DNA of 43,367 nt from Verrucomicrobiota bacterium (GTDB lineage: Bacteria; Verrucomicrobiota; Verrucomicrobiia; Limisphaerales; BJHT01): assembly GCA_014193395.1 (NCBI GenBank), contig BJHT01000022.1, forward strand, positions 1 to 43,367, written 5' to 3'. The translations under genes and the position numbers were made by a program. The notes below the pieces were generated by a model, which was not told where the DNA came from, did not search any database, and was given only the letters and a program-made list of their open reading frames with translations. Positions 16,891 through 27,042 of this stretch are shown one piece after another (positions within the stretch are counted from its first letter, which is position 1; every line of letters starts with the position of its first letter).

Positions 16891-17385
16891 ATGCACTTCC
16901 ATTTCCCTCCGCGCCAGCAGTTCAAAATCCTCACCCTCAGCGCTCTTGTCGCCGTGCTGGGCGCCTGTACGAGCGTCGAAAAGGTCGGCGCCGTGGCGAC
17001 CAAAAAAGTGAATCTTGCCGTAACACTCAGCCCGCCTCGCTTCGTGACTTCGCCCGCCAATCTCATCCAGTGCGTGGACACCACCCGCAATCTGGGGCCG
17101 GACACTTCCACCTTCACCTCGGTCAAATTCTATCTCGGCACCAACACCAACAACCCCGCCAGCAATCCGAAACTGCTCGCTTACGGGAGCGACCTGAACA
17201 GCCGCAACGTTCCCGGTTTTTCGCCCGGAAGCTCCTACGTGCGCTCCAACTCCGCCGCCCTGTTCAACCTCCCCACCCCCCGCCCCACCGGCCGCCAGTA
17301 CCTCATGGCCGAGATCGTCGTCGGCGCGGGAGACCAGGAGGTGTACTACCTAAACAACGTGGCCGTGGTGCCAATCGATTTCTAA
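16891..17385 (+). CDS. CARDB-like lipoprotein in the two-partner secretion operon
   Basis: 164 residues. The signal sequence ends in a lipobox, VLGAC, with lipidated Cys26. The mature part looks like one CARDB-type Ig-like domain: 'SVKFYLGTNTNNPASN', 'LLAYGSDLNSRNVPGFSPGSS' and a final YYLNNVAVVPI, which follows the usual 'fYlS.d...D..lgsr.vp.l..G.s ... .N.v' outline. This assignment is by pattern only. It lies 51 bases after the exoprotein and before the transporter, so it should be made together with them and sit at the outer membrane. The leader before its ATG is A/C-rich with no Shine-Dalgarno sequence. Possible role: anchoring or folding the exported protein. Confidence 0.75.
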   Translation: MHFHFPPRQQFKILTLSALVAVLGACTSVEKVGAVATKKVNLAVTLSPPRFVTSPANLIQCVDTTRNLGPDTSTFTSVKFYLGTNTNNPASNPKLLAYGSDLNSRNVPGFSPGSSYVRSNSAALFNLPTPRPTGRQYLMAEIVVGAGDQEVYYLNNVAVVPIDF

Positions 17386-17478
17386 GTATTGAGTTTTCCG
17401 TCGGGCAGCGGCACCCGCGGCCCGCTTGAAAACCCAACCAACCAACCAAAAAACCACCCCCCCAAAAAAACCAGCCCT

Positions 17479-17832
17479 ATGCCAGCACCCATCCTCACCA
17501 TCGCCCTGAACAACCTCAGCGCCACCACCGCGGCCCACGGTAGCACCGTGCAGGTCACCGACGTCACCACCCTGGCCCCGAACACCGGGCCATCCAATGC
17601 GACGTTGATGGATTTCTTCATCCAGACCACCAACACGCAGCCGCCCTCCACCGGTTATTTTGACTCCAAAAATGTGCCGGGCATCGCCATCAACGGCGCC
17701 GCCTACACCCGCGCCGACGGCTCCCGCAGCCTGACCATCCCCGCCTCGACCGCGCCCGGCAACAGCTTCATCGTCGCCCGCCTGCGCGCCTATCCCACCG
17801 TCTTCAAGGGGGTTGCCATCACCATCACGTGA
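17479..17832 (+). CDS. Small CARDB-like protein without a signal peptide
   Basis: 117 residues from the ATG at 17479. It is paralogous in outline to the preceding lipoprotein: ILTIALNNLSATTAAHGSTV, a strand DFFIQTTNTQ, then SKNVPGIAINGAAYTRADG and the strand pair LTIPASTAPGNSFIVARLR. These are the features of a single CARDB-type Ig-like domain. No signal peptide is visible, which is odd for an adhesion-type fold; either the start is different (an ORF of the same frame opens at 17389), or the protein is exported with another subunit, or stays inside. Its TGA overlaps the GTG start of the transporter gene (GTGA), so it is translationally coupled to it. Confidence 0.7.
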   Translation: MPAPILTIALNNLSATTAAHGSTVQVTDVTTLAPNTGPSNATLMDFFIQTTNTQPPSTGYFDSKNVPGIAINGAAYTRADGSRSLTIPASTAPGNSFIVARLRAYPTVFKGVAITIT

Positions 17833-19487
17833 TCGCTTTTCCCCAGCGGCCAGTCCTCGCGCCCGCCGCCAGCGCCCTCCTGCCATTGCTGGCGGCGGCG
17901 CTGGTCGCGGGCGGTATCCCTACCGCCCCGGCGGAAGAGACCGTCCCCCGCCCCGCCTTGGCCGCCCTCACCCGCATGCCGTCCGCGCCGGTCATCACGA
18001 ACTTCCGCTTCGTCGGCAACACCGTCTTCACCGACCTTGAACTCGCCGAACTCCTCGCGCCTTGGCTCAACCGCAAGGCCGCGCTCGGCGAACTCGAGGA
18101 CGCCCGCACCGCTCTCACGCTCCATTACGTCAACGCCGGCTACGTCAACTCCGGCGCGCTCCTCGACGCCCCGCCCGACGCGTCGGGCGAAGTCACCTTC
18201 CGCATCGTTGAAGGCCGTCTCACCCGCATCAACATTGACGGCGCGCGGCATCTCCGCCCCGGCTACTACCGCAGCCGCATCGCGCGCGACGGCGGCGCGG
18301 CGCTGCATCTCCCGCGTCTCGAAAAGAACCTCATGTTCCTTAAGGAGGATCCCAACGTCTCGCGCATCAACGCCGAATTGAAACCCGGCGCCGTCCGCGG
18401 CACCGCCGACCTCGACGTAAAAGTCGCCGAGAAATCCCCGTGGCACCTCGCCTTCCAAGTCGCCAACGACCGCCCCGCCAGCGTCGGCGCGGAATCTCTC
18501 GAGGCCATCGCCTCGCACTCCAGCGTGCTCGGCTGGGGCGACGCGCTCGAGTTTCGTTACGGCATCGCCCAGCGCACCCAGGACGGCGCGGACTGGTCCG
18601 GCGTGAAAAATCTCAGCGCCTCGTACACCATTCCGCTCACGCCGTACGACACGACCTTGAAGCTCAGCTACGGCCGCCACGACTTCGCCATCATCGAGGA
18701 GCCGTTCAACGCGCTCGACATCAACAGCGAGTCCGTGAGCTACAGCGTGACGCTGCGCCAGCCGCTCCATCGCACCATGCAGCGCGAGATCGCCATCGGC
18801 CTCACCGGCGACTGGCGGCAGAGCAAATCCTCCCTCTTCGGTCTTCCGTTCTCCTTCTCGCCCGGCGCGATCAACGGGGAGACCGCGGTCAGCGTGCTGC
18901 GCTTTTTTCAGGAATGGACCGAGCGCGATCAGAAGCAGGTGCTGGCGTTGCGCTCGAGCATCAACTTCGGTCTCGAAGTCCTCGACGCCACGCGCAACGG
19001 CACGGCGCGCGACGGCAAATTCGTCTCGTGGCAGGGCCAGGCCCAATACGTCCGCCGCCTCGATGCCCGCGGCGATCAGCTCGTGCTCAGCGGCTCCTTT
19101 CAAGTCAGCGACAGCCCGCTGCTCTCGCTCGAACAATTCAGCATCGGCGGCGCGAACACCGTGCGCGGCCTGCGCGAAAACCAGATCGTCCGCGACATGG
19201 GCGCGATCGGCTCGATCGAATTCCGCGTGCCCGTGTGGAGCACTGCCAACGGCCAGCCGCGTCTCCAGCTTGCGCCCTTCTTTGACTACGGCTTCGGCTG
19301 GAATATCGGCGCGCCCACGCCCAAACAATCCGATGTCGCCAGCGCCGGCGTGGGTTTGCTCTTCAATCCGTGCTCGCACGTCTCCGGCCGCCTCTACTGG
19401 GGCCACGCCTTCCGCGACTTCAACAACGGCTCGCGCGACCTGCAAGACCACGGCCTCCACTTCAGCCTCATCGCCCGCGTTTTCTGA
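17829..19487 (+). CDS. TpsB-type outer membrane transporter (ShlB/FhaC/HecB family)
   Basis: 552 residues from a GTG overlapping the stop of the preceding gene. A signal peptide covers residues 1-35. Two POTRA domains follow: ITNFRFVGNTVFTDLELAEL to about 130, and INIDGARHLRPGYYRSRIA to about 205. The remainder is a 16-strand-type beta-barrel with the family motif VRG at 445-447 (SIGGANTVRGLREN) and a final strand ending in F (LIARVF), as expected for insertion by the Bam machinery. It exports the exoprotein at 13873 across the outer membrane. Gene order A, small, small, B differs from the usual direct A-B or B-A neighbours. Confidence 0.93.
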   Translation: MIAFPQRPVLAPAASALLPLLAAALVAGGIPTAPAEETVPRPALAALTRMPSAPVITNFRFVGNTVFTDLELAELLAPWLNRKAALGELEDARTALTLHYVNAGYVNSGALLDAPPDASGEVTFRIVEGRLTRINIDGARHLRPGYYRSRIARDGGAALHLPRLEKNLMFLKEDPNVSRINAELKPGAVRGTADLDVKVAEKSPWHLAFQVANDRPASVGAESLEAIASHSSVLGWGDALEFRYGIAQRTQDGADWSGVKNLSASYTIPLTPYDTTLKLSYGRHDFAIIEEPFNALDINSESVSYSVTLRQPLHRTMQREIAIGLTGDWRQSKSSLFGLPFSFSPGAINGETAVSVLRFFQEWTERDQKQVLALRSSINFGLEVLDATRNGTARDGKFVSWQGQAQYVRRLDARGDQLVLSGSFQVSDSPLLSLEQFSIGGANTVRGLRENQIVRDMGAIGSIEFRVPVWSTANGQPRLQLAPFFDYGFGWNIGAPTPKQSDVASAGVGLLFNPCSHVSGRLYWGHAFRDFNNGSRDLQDHGLHFSLIARVF

Positions 19488-19496
19488 ATTCCCTTT

Positions 19497-19671
19497 GTAG
19501 GAGTCGAGGTAACGAGACTCTAACCTTTTCCACGCGACACGCGCCCTGAGTCTCGTGGTCCCGGCTGGTCAAGGCGCGTGGAACCGGAGCGCGGTGTCAC
19601 GACGCGGCGTGCGGCGATTGGGACGGTCCTCTCGCAGAAGGAGGTTAGAGTCTCGTTACCTCGACTCCTAC
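19497..19671. repeat. 175-base element with perfect 29-base inverted ends (MITE-like)
   Basis: Left end 19497-19525 and right end 19643-19671 are exact reverse complements for 29 bases (starting GTAGGAGTCGAGGTAACGAG). It starts 10 bases after the tpsB stop and its right end contains the stop codon of the opposing gene (19668-19670). No open reading frame of its own. It could terminate both convergent genes. Confidence 0.9.
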
Positions 19672-20594
19672 GAGGCCGGGCTCGCAGCCACGAGAACGCG
19701 CAACGCCCGTGGAACCACCCGGCAGGTCGCCGGCAAATGCCCGACCGCGTCCCCCTCGATTTCCAACGGCACGCGCGCATCGCTGGTCATCGAAAACGCC
19801 GCGCTCTGCCAATAAGAGAAGCCCGTCTGCCCTTCGAGCCGTCCCGTCGCGATGCCCCAGACAAAGCGCAGCAGCGCCATCCAAGTCACACGCTCGATCA
19901 GGCAGAGATCGAACTTCCCATCATCCATGCGTGCCCGCGGAAAAACCCGTAGAGAGCCGCCGTAATACTGCCCGCTCCCGATCAGCACCAACTCGGCGCG
20001 GCGGCTCTCCGCAGCATCGGCGTGCGAGTCGCCGCCGAGGTTGACGGTGATTGCCGGATGCCGCTCGCGCATGGCCCGCACGCCCGCCCAGATGTACGCG
20101 AGCGGGCCGAACTTTTTCTTCAACGACCAGCTCACCAACTCGATGGCGCGCGCATCAAGCCCCGCGCCGGCGAGTTGCACGACCGAGCGGCGTTCGCGTC
20201 CGTCCGCGCCGGCGAATTCCATTTCGCCGAGATCGACCGAACGCTCGATGCCCGTGGCGACCACATTCCACGCGGGTTTCAGCGCGAACGGGATGCGCAG
20301 TTCGCGGGCCAGCACGTTGATGGTGCCGAGCGGCAGGATGCCGAGGCGCGCGCGGCGCAGGCCGTCGGGCGCCCGCGCGATGCCGGTGACCACTTCGTTC
20401 ACCGTGCCATCGCCCCCCGCCGCGACGACCGTGTCGAAGCCCGCAACCACCGCCTCCGCTGCAAGGCGCGTGGCCGCACCGGCGCAGTCGGTGGGTTTGA
20501 AAACACAGTCCGGCGCGAGGCCGGCGAGGTGCTCGCGCAAGTGCCGCGCCTTGTCGCCGCGGGCGGTGGGATTGAAAATGACGCAGGTCGGCAC
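19668..20594 (-). CDS. Diacylglycerol/lipid kinase family protein
   Basis: 308 residues from a GTG at 20594. The longer reading from 20702 is rejected because its first 36 residues come from repeat DNA. N-terminal VIFNPTARGDKARHL fits the first strand of the DAGK catalytic domain; the nucleotide loop AAGGDGTVNEVVTG has GGDGT at residues 60-64; and LGILPLGTINVLAREL is the second conserved block, with GTxN. The C-terminal half is the beta-sandwich domain of YegS/DgkB-type enzymes. The substrate could be diacylglycerol, sphingosine-like or other lipids, and cannot be told. The stop codon lies inside the inverted repeat at 19497-19671. Confidence 0.85.
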   Translation of the reverse strand: MPTCVIFNPTARGDKARHLREHLAGLAPDCVFKPTDCAGAATRLAAEAVVAGFDTVVAAGGDGTVNEVVTGIARAPDGLRRARLGILPLGTINVLARELRIPFALKPAWNVVATGIERSVDLGEMEFAGADGRERRSVVQLAGAGLDARAIELVSWSLKKKFGPLAYIWAGVRAMRERHPAITVNLGGDSHADAAESRRAELVLIGSGQYYGGSLRVFPRARMDDGKFDLCLIERVTWMALLRFVWGIATGRLEGQTGFSYWQSAAFSMTSDARVPLEIEGDAVGHLPATCRVVPRALRVLVAASPAS

Positions 20595-20679
20595 AGGCGG
20601 CGTGGTGAATTGGAGGGGCCTAAGAAACGAACTTGAACCACGAATGCGCACGGATGCACCCGGATGGGAACCGCGGCGA

Positions 20680-20872
20680 TTTGGAGTGCGGTGACTCGTC
20701 ACCGCTTTTGCGCAGGCGACTTGTCGCCGTCAAACTTTTCAGGCGCACCCGTTCTCGCACGCGTGCCACCGCTGGCGCGGGCCGCGAACGCCCCTCTACA
20801 CACGCACGTCCCCCGCAGTGCGACGGCGACAAGTCGCCTCGGGAAAGCGGTGACAAGTCACCGCACTCCAAA
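20680..20872. repeat. 193-base inverted-repeat element built from GTGACAAGTCAC and GCGACAAGTCGC palindromes (copy 1)
   Basis: Arms of about 51 bases (20680-20731 and 20822-20872) pair with few mismatches. Each arm holds two small palindromes, GCGGTGAC-AA-GTCACCGC (C for T variant on the left) and GGCGAC-AA-GTCGCC. The core shares GCTGGCGCGGGCCG and GAACGCCCC with the copy at 25464. Longest readings of the kinase gene and several shadow frames start inside it. Confidence 0.88.
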
Positions 20873-20930
20873 CGCGGGGCTCCGTTCCTCGCGGCGGCGG
20901 AGTTGCTTGCAGGTTTCATTTCCATGGTTC

Positions 20931-20985
20931 CGGGGTGGCGACAGTTTGTTGCCATCCAGCATGTGGCGACGAGCCGTCGCCACCC
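20931..20985. repeat. GGTGGCGAC/GTCGCCACC hairpin
   Basis: GGGGTGGCGACA on the left and GTCGCCACCCC on the right, with a smaller hairpin TGGCGACG-AGC-CGTCGCCA inside. It lies 8-10 bases from the stop codon of the cytochrome c/dehydrogenase gene at 20994 and could terminate it. With the element at 20680 it fills most of the gap 20595-20993. Confidence 0.6.
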
Positions 20986-20993
20986 CGCGCAAA

Positions 20994-22670
20994 TCATTTT
21001 TTCACCGCGAGTTCCAAGATGCGCCCGGGCAGCCAGCCGGAGTTGCGGCTGTTGTCGGTCGAGCGTGTGTATTCAAGGATGAACACGCGCCCCTTGCCCG
21101 AGACATGCACGTCGAGCGGACGCCCCAGCGGCGCGAGCACGGTGGTCACTTCCGCTGCGAGGCCTCCATCCGCCGTGGGTTCGGTGCGCACGCGGAGCAG
21201 GTCGAACCCAACGTCCTTCTTTTGCTGGAGCAGATTTCCAAACCGCACGACGAGCAGGCTGTCGCGAAACGCGCCGGGGAAATCGCTGCCCAGATGCACG
21301 ATGCCGGCGGGCGAGGAATGCGGATCAAAGGTGGCCATCGGCATCGCGCTCGAGCCGCCCGCCGCAGGCCCGCGATTGGCGACGGGCAGCGCAAAGTCGA
21401 GGCCTGCGGGCGCGTCCGGCGTGTAGGGATACGCCTTCTTCGACCAGTCGGCGAAACGGTAGGGGAAGCCGTAGTGTTTGCCGGGAACAACGCGGTTCAA
21501 CTCCTCGGGCGCGTCAGCATCGGGGCCGTTGTCGGTGGCGAACATCTCGCCGCGGTCGGTCCAGCAGAAGCTGTAGGCGTTGCGATGGCCGGCCGAGAAA
21601 ACCTTGATCTCGGGCGCGTCGGATTTGGGATCGAGCCGCCAGAGGCACGCGGTCAGCGGCGTCTCGCCGGTGGTGGCGAAATGCACGGGATCAGTGCCGG
21701 TTTCATTGCCGTCCGTGCGCGAGCCGCTGCTGACGTAGAGAAAACCATCCGGCCCGAACGCGAGATGACCGACGCCGTGATTGTAAGGGCCGATGCCCCA
21801 GGGATAGCTCGTGCGGAACCACACGCGCGGCTCGATCGGGTCGCCCTCTTTGTTCGTCGCGCTCGTGCGGTAAAACGTGATTTCGTTCGTGACGATGAAC
21901 TTGCCCTCCGGCGCGACGCGTTGGCTTACGACGAGGTAGAGGCGTTTCTGTGCATCCAGCGCGAAGCCGCCGATGCCGAAGTCGCCGCGCTTGATGTCGA
22001 GGCCGAGGTCGTCGGGCAGGATCAGCGGCGTCACTTTCTTGGTGACGAGATCGAGTTTCGAGACTGTGGCGCCGCCGGCAAGATAGAGGGTTTTGCCACG
22101 GCCATCGCTGGTGATGCGCGCGACGGGCGCGGTGAGGCGGACGGTCTCGCGCAGCGTGAAGCCCTCGGGCGCGGCGGGCAGCGGCGGATAGTTGCTGGCG
22201 GCGACCAGCGCTTCGTACGTGGCGAAGCGGGATTTGGCGCGGATGGCCTTCACCTTCTCGGCGGTGATTTGTCCGCCGCCATTCTTGAAGGCGTGCAGCA
22301 GGAAGGTCATCAAGTCGGCGACCTTGGCATCATCGAGCACCACCGGCGGCATCACGTTGTTGTACGACTTGCCATTCACCACAATCGGCCCGGACAGGCC
22401 CTCGACAATCGTGCGGATGGCGCGGTCGGTGTTGGTGCGCACGAAGTCCGACTCCGCCAGCGGCGGATACGACCCCGGCACGCCCTGGCCCGCCGCCTGA
22501 TGGCAGATGATGCAGTGCTGAAAATACAGCGCCCGCCCGCGGGTCACCTGCTCATCGGCGGTGGCGGGCGCGGCAAGGCTCACGCCGGTGGTGATGAGCA
22601 AGGCGAGGGCCGGGAGGAAAGTGCGGAGCGCCGGGACGAGAAGATTCGCGCGCGGCGAGGGAAAAATCAT
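20994..22670 (-). CDS. Secreted cytochrome c / glucose-sorbosone dehydrogenase-like (PQQ-type beta-propeller) protein
   Basis: 558 residues from the ATG at 22670, chosen for the signal peptide that follows (to about residue 38); the reading frame upstream is repeat DNA. Residues 42-130 are a c-type cytochrome with HCIICH (Cys53, Cys56, His57) and a candidate distal Met in NVMPPVVLDD. From about 165 the protein is a six-bladed propeller of the soluble-aldose/sorbosone dehydrogenase kind, with GVGHLAFGPDGFLYVSSGS, FSAGHRNAYSFCW, ATDNGPDADAPEELN and a final GRVFILEYTRS. It probably oxidises a sugar or sugar derivative in the periplasm and passes electrons to the haem. PQQ binding is likely but not shown. 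No partner gene is next to it. Confidence 0.85.
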   Translation of the reverse strand: MIFPSPRANLLVPALRTFLPALALLITTGVSLAAPATADEQVTRGRALYFQHCIICHQAAGQGVPGSYPPLAESDFVRTNTDRAIRTIVEGLSGPIVVNGKSYNNVMPPVVLDDAKVADLMTFLLHAFKNGGGQITAEKVKAIRAKSRFATYEALVAASNYPPLPAAPEGFTLRETVRLTAPVARITSDGRGKTLYLAGGATVSKLDLVTKKVTPLILPDDLGLDIKRGDFGIGGFALDAQKRLYLVVSQRVAPEGKFIVTNEITFYRTSATNKEGDPIEPRVWFRTSYPWGIGPYNHGVGHLAFGPDGFLYVSSGSRTDGNETGTDPVHFATTGETPLTACLWRLDPKSDAPEIKVFSAGHRNAYSFCWTDRGEMFATDNGPDADAPEELNRVVPGKHYGFPYRFADWSKKAYPYTPDAPAGLDFALPVANRGPAAGGSSAMPMATFDPHSSPAGIVHLGSDFPGAFRDSLLVVRFGNLLQQKKDVGFDLLRVRTEPTADGGLAAEVTTVLAPLGRPLDVHVSGKGRVFILEYTRSTDNSRNSGWLPGRILELAVKK

Positions 22671-22748
22671 GGGCGCGACGATAGCGACGGAGACCGACCA
22701 GTCAAACGCGCGGTGCTGAGCGCTCGACCAACCGCAGCAGGTGCTGGA

Positions 22749-22901
22749 TGGCAAAGGAATGGAGGCAAAGGAATGGGGACAAGGCGGCAGGATCTTTTTC
22801 GTTCTCTGCGTTCCTTCCAATCTCTGCGGTGTTTCGAGAACGATCCGATTGCCGGCAGGGCGGGGAACAGAACACCGCAGAGATGGGAAGGAACGCAGAG
22901 A
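22749..22901. repeat. Composite repeat: GGCAAAGGAATGG half-unit and a CTCTGCGTTCCTTCC inverted repeat
   Basis: 22749-22775 repeats GGCAAAGGAATGGAGGCAAA GGAATGG in direct form. At 22803-22833 and 22871-22901 two 31-base arms (TCTCTGCGTTCCTTCC onwards) are reverse complements with one mismatch. Further right, ATCACGCATCACGCATC (about 23023) is another short direct repeat. The whole gap 22671-23116 before ppk1 is made of such units and no promoter is obvious. Confidence 0.75.
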
Positions 22902-23116
22902 GGGAAAAGTTGGCAGGGAAATTTTGGGCAGAGGAATGGGGCAGCGCAGCGGAACGAACCCATCAGCTTCAACGAACCGCGCCGCACCCCTTTCAGTTTC
23001 ACCATGTTTCCCTTTGCCCATCACGCATCACGCATCAGGGACCACACCCTCCGTGTGTCACTCAATTGTCACTCGCCTTCACCCGCACACGGGCTAACGT
23101 CCCCCCTCCCGATGCT

Positions 23117-25291
<2,175 letters not shown>

Positions 25292-25309
25292 TTCGCGCGA
25301 CGCAACTCC

Positions 25310-25413
25310 CGGAGTGCGCCCGTCCTCGGGTGCAGCGGCGTGGAATGCAGTGCGGCGTCGGCAAACCCCGGCGCCCTCGTGCGCACATTCACCGCTGCGC
25401 CGGGGCCGCTGCT
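25310..25413. repeat. Inverted repeat of the GGAGTGCGGCCGTCCCCGG family (copy 3)
   Basis: Starts GGAGTGCGCCCGTCCTCGG 18 bases after the ppk1 stop; right arm ends near CCGCTGCGCCGGGGCCGCTG. Shares the inner stretch GCAGCGGCGTGGAA.GCAGT with copy 4, so these two are closer to each other than to the rest. Confidence 0.65.
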
Positions 25414-25463
25414 CTTTTTCCGAATCGCGATGATCCGATTCCGTGTCGTCGCGCAGCGACATT

Positions 25464-25653
25464 TTTGGAGTGCGGTGACTTGTCACCACTTTTGCGCAGG
25501 CGACTTGTCGCCGTCGAACTTCCGTGCAGCTCCGGTCACGCGGGCGCGCTGGCGCTGGCGCGAGCCGTGAACGCCCCATTCCATCTTCACGCTTTCCGCA
25601 CTTTGACGGCGACAAGTCGCCTTGCGAAAGCGGTGACAAGTCCCCGCACTCCA
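25464..25653. repeat. 190-base inverted-repeat element of GTGACAAGTCAC/GCGACAAGTCGC type (copy 2)
   Basis: Arms 25464-25515 and 25605-25653 pair as in the copy at 20680, and both arms carry the two small palindromes (GTGACTTGTCAC, GGCGACTTGTCGCC). Core similarity to copy 1 includes GCTGGCGCGAGCCGTGAACG versus GCTGGCGCGGGCCGCGAACG. Confidence 0.88.
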
Positions 25654-25767
25654 CAGTCGCGCCCGTTCGATTGCGGCTCTCCGCCTGTGGCAACCTTGAG
25701 TCGAAACCCTCAGCTACCTTTAACCGTCGCTCCGCGACATTTCACTTGCGGCTGCTGCGATTCGCAT

Positions 25768-25877
25768 GGAGTGCAGCGCCCCCGGGCGCAGCGGCGTGGA
25801 ACGCAGTACGGCGTCGGGAAATCCCAGCGCGCCCGCCTGCGCACGGACGTCGCTGCGGTTGAGTACGGCCGCGCTCC
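25768..25877. repeat. Inverted repeat of the GGAGTGCGGCCGTCCCCGG family (copy 4)
   Basis: Left arm GGAGTGCAGCGCCCCCGGGC and right arm ending GTACGGCCGCGCTCC. Together with copies at 25310 and 25464 it makes the 635-base gap between ppk1 and the thioesterase almost entirely repeat DNA. Confidence 0.65.
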
Positions 25878-25926
25878 CGCCCGCTTTCGCCTTTTTCGGC
25901 GCGCGCGTTTCCGCCAGCCTGCGCTC

Positions 25927-26397
25927 ATGCAACCACTGCCCCACACGCGTTCCTGCTTCGTCTGCGGCGAGGCCAATCCGTTCGGACTCCAGCTCCGTTT
26001 CGCGACCGATGGCCGCGTGGCGCACACGCGCTTTCGTCCGCGCGCGGAGCACATCGGTTTTCGCCAGACCATCCACGGTGGCATCCTCAGCACCGTGCTG
26101 GATGAAATCATGGTCTGGGCCTGCGCCGTGGGCACGGGGCGCTTCGCCTACTGCGCGGAACTGACCGTCCGCTTCTCGCGCCCCACGCCGCCCGAGGAAG
26201 AATTGTTCGTCACCGCCGAGTTGGTGAGCAACCGCCGCGACCGCCTCTACGAGGCGCAGGGCGAAGTGAAGAATGCCGCGGGTGCCGTCATCGCCAGTGC
26301 CACCGGAAAATACGTGCCGCTCAAGGATGCCGACGTGCCCATGATGCTCGCCGACCTGATCGGGGAATGGCGGCCGGAAAAGCAGGGCGGGGGATGA
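25927..26397 (+). CDS. Hotdog-fold thioesterase (PaaI-like)
   Basis: 156 residues from the ATG at 25927. The N-terminus has a four-residue Cys pair signature, CFVCGEANPFGLQL (Cys10, Cys13), which is characteristic of a PaaI-related subgroup. The hotdog core shows HGGILSTVLDEIMVWA, containing the usual His-Gly-Gly and the catalytic Asp/Glu region, then TVRFSRPTPPEEELFVTAELV and ASATGKYVPL. It should hydrolyse acyl-CoA or related thioesters in the cytoplasm; the substrate is not predictable. No conserved partner beside it. A longer reading from further upstream runs through repeat DNA and is rejected. Confidence 0.85.
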   Translation: MQPLPHTRSCFVCGEANPFGLQLRFATDGRVAHTRFRPRAEHIGFRQTIHGGILSTVLDEIMVWACAVGTGRFAYCAELTVRFSRPTPPEEELFVTAELVSNRRDRLYEAQGEVKNAAGAVIASATGKYVPLKDADVPMMLADLIGEWRPEKQGGG

Positions 26398-26448
26398 GGG
26401 TTGTCAAAGGCGCGTAGCGCGGCGACGAGAGCGCGGCGGGGAGTCCCG

Positions 26449-26512
26449 ATCCCGGCGGGATCAAAGAAATTAGCCGGCGGTGAAGCGCAGCGGAACCACC
26501 GGCTAATTTCTT
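26449..26512. repeat. Double hairpin, GATCCCGGCGGGATC and AAGAAATTAGCCGG type
   Basis: GATCCC-GGC-GGGATC is followed by a 19-base stem AAGAAATTAGCCGG... (26464-26482) whose partner ends at 26512 with one mismatch, around the loop GAAGCGCAGCGGAA. Similar units (GAAGCGCAGCGGAACC next to a hairpin) are, to my recollection, common between genes in PVC genomes. Confidence 0.8.
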
Positions 26513-26678
26513 GCGTGCCTCCAGCACGCGGCATCGGTGGCGGTCGTCAGGAAGCGTGCGAACTCGGTGTGAAGGTCGGACGTGCGGCGAACAGGTCCGC
26601 GCACCAATGGCTTCCGCATCGTCTCAACCAACCCGAACCCACTCCCTGCGCACTTGGCGGTTTCTGACGTGATCATTC

Positions 26679-26992
26679 TCAATCCGGCATCTCCGGAATG
26701 TATTCTTCCACCAGTCGGCCGACCGCGCCGAGGAAGGCGGCGGTCGCAGCCGCTGGCAGGTGATAAAGCCGCCCATCCACGCGGGAACGACGCGCGCGTC
26801 GAATTGGCGGACCAACTGTCTAAACTCATCTCTGTCCTGGAGGGCGATCACCAGAATCTGCCGGCTTCGGCCGTGAGCGCCGAAGGACACTTCATCGTGG
26901 TCCGCCTGTTGCACGACCCTTGCGGTCGCGCGCCGCGGCAAGCTCACGCTGCGCAACGGCGGCTTCGGAATGTTGGTGCCTCGAATTTCCAT
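26679..26992 (-). pseudogene. Possible frameshifted small gene
   Basis: From an ATG at 26992 one frame reads MEIRGTNIPKPPL ... SRQILVIALQDRDEFRQLV, and from about 26770 a different frame continues with a protein-like end, DGRLYHLPAAATAAFLG and LVEEYIPEMPD, stopping at 26679-26681. A single indel near 26765-26775 would join them into a 105-residue protein. I do not recognise a family. Either a decayed gene or chance; the rest of the gap 26398-27344 is repeats plus featureless sequence. Confidence 0.3.
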
Positions 26993-27042
26993 GACCGTGA
27001 AACCCGCCTCAGCCGTGGCTCTGCAGTTGGAACGGAAGTTGA

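Noticed and set aside
17790-19460. Minus-strand frame of 556 codons opposite tpsB
   Set aside because: Antisense shadow of a clear TpsB gene.
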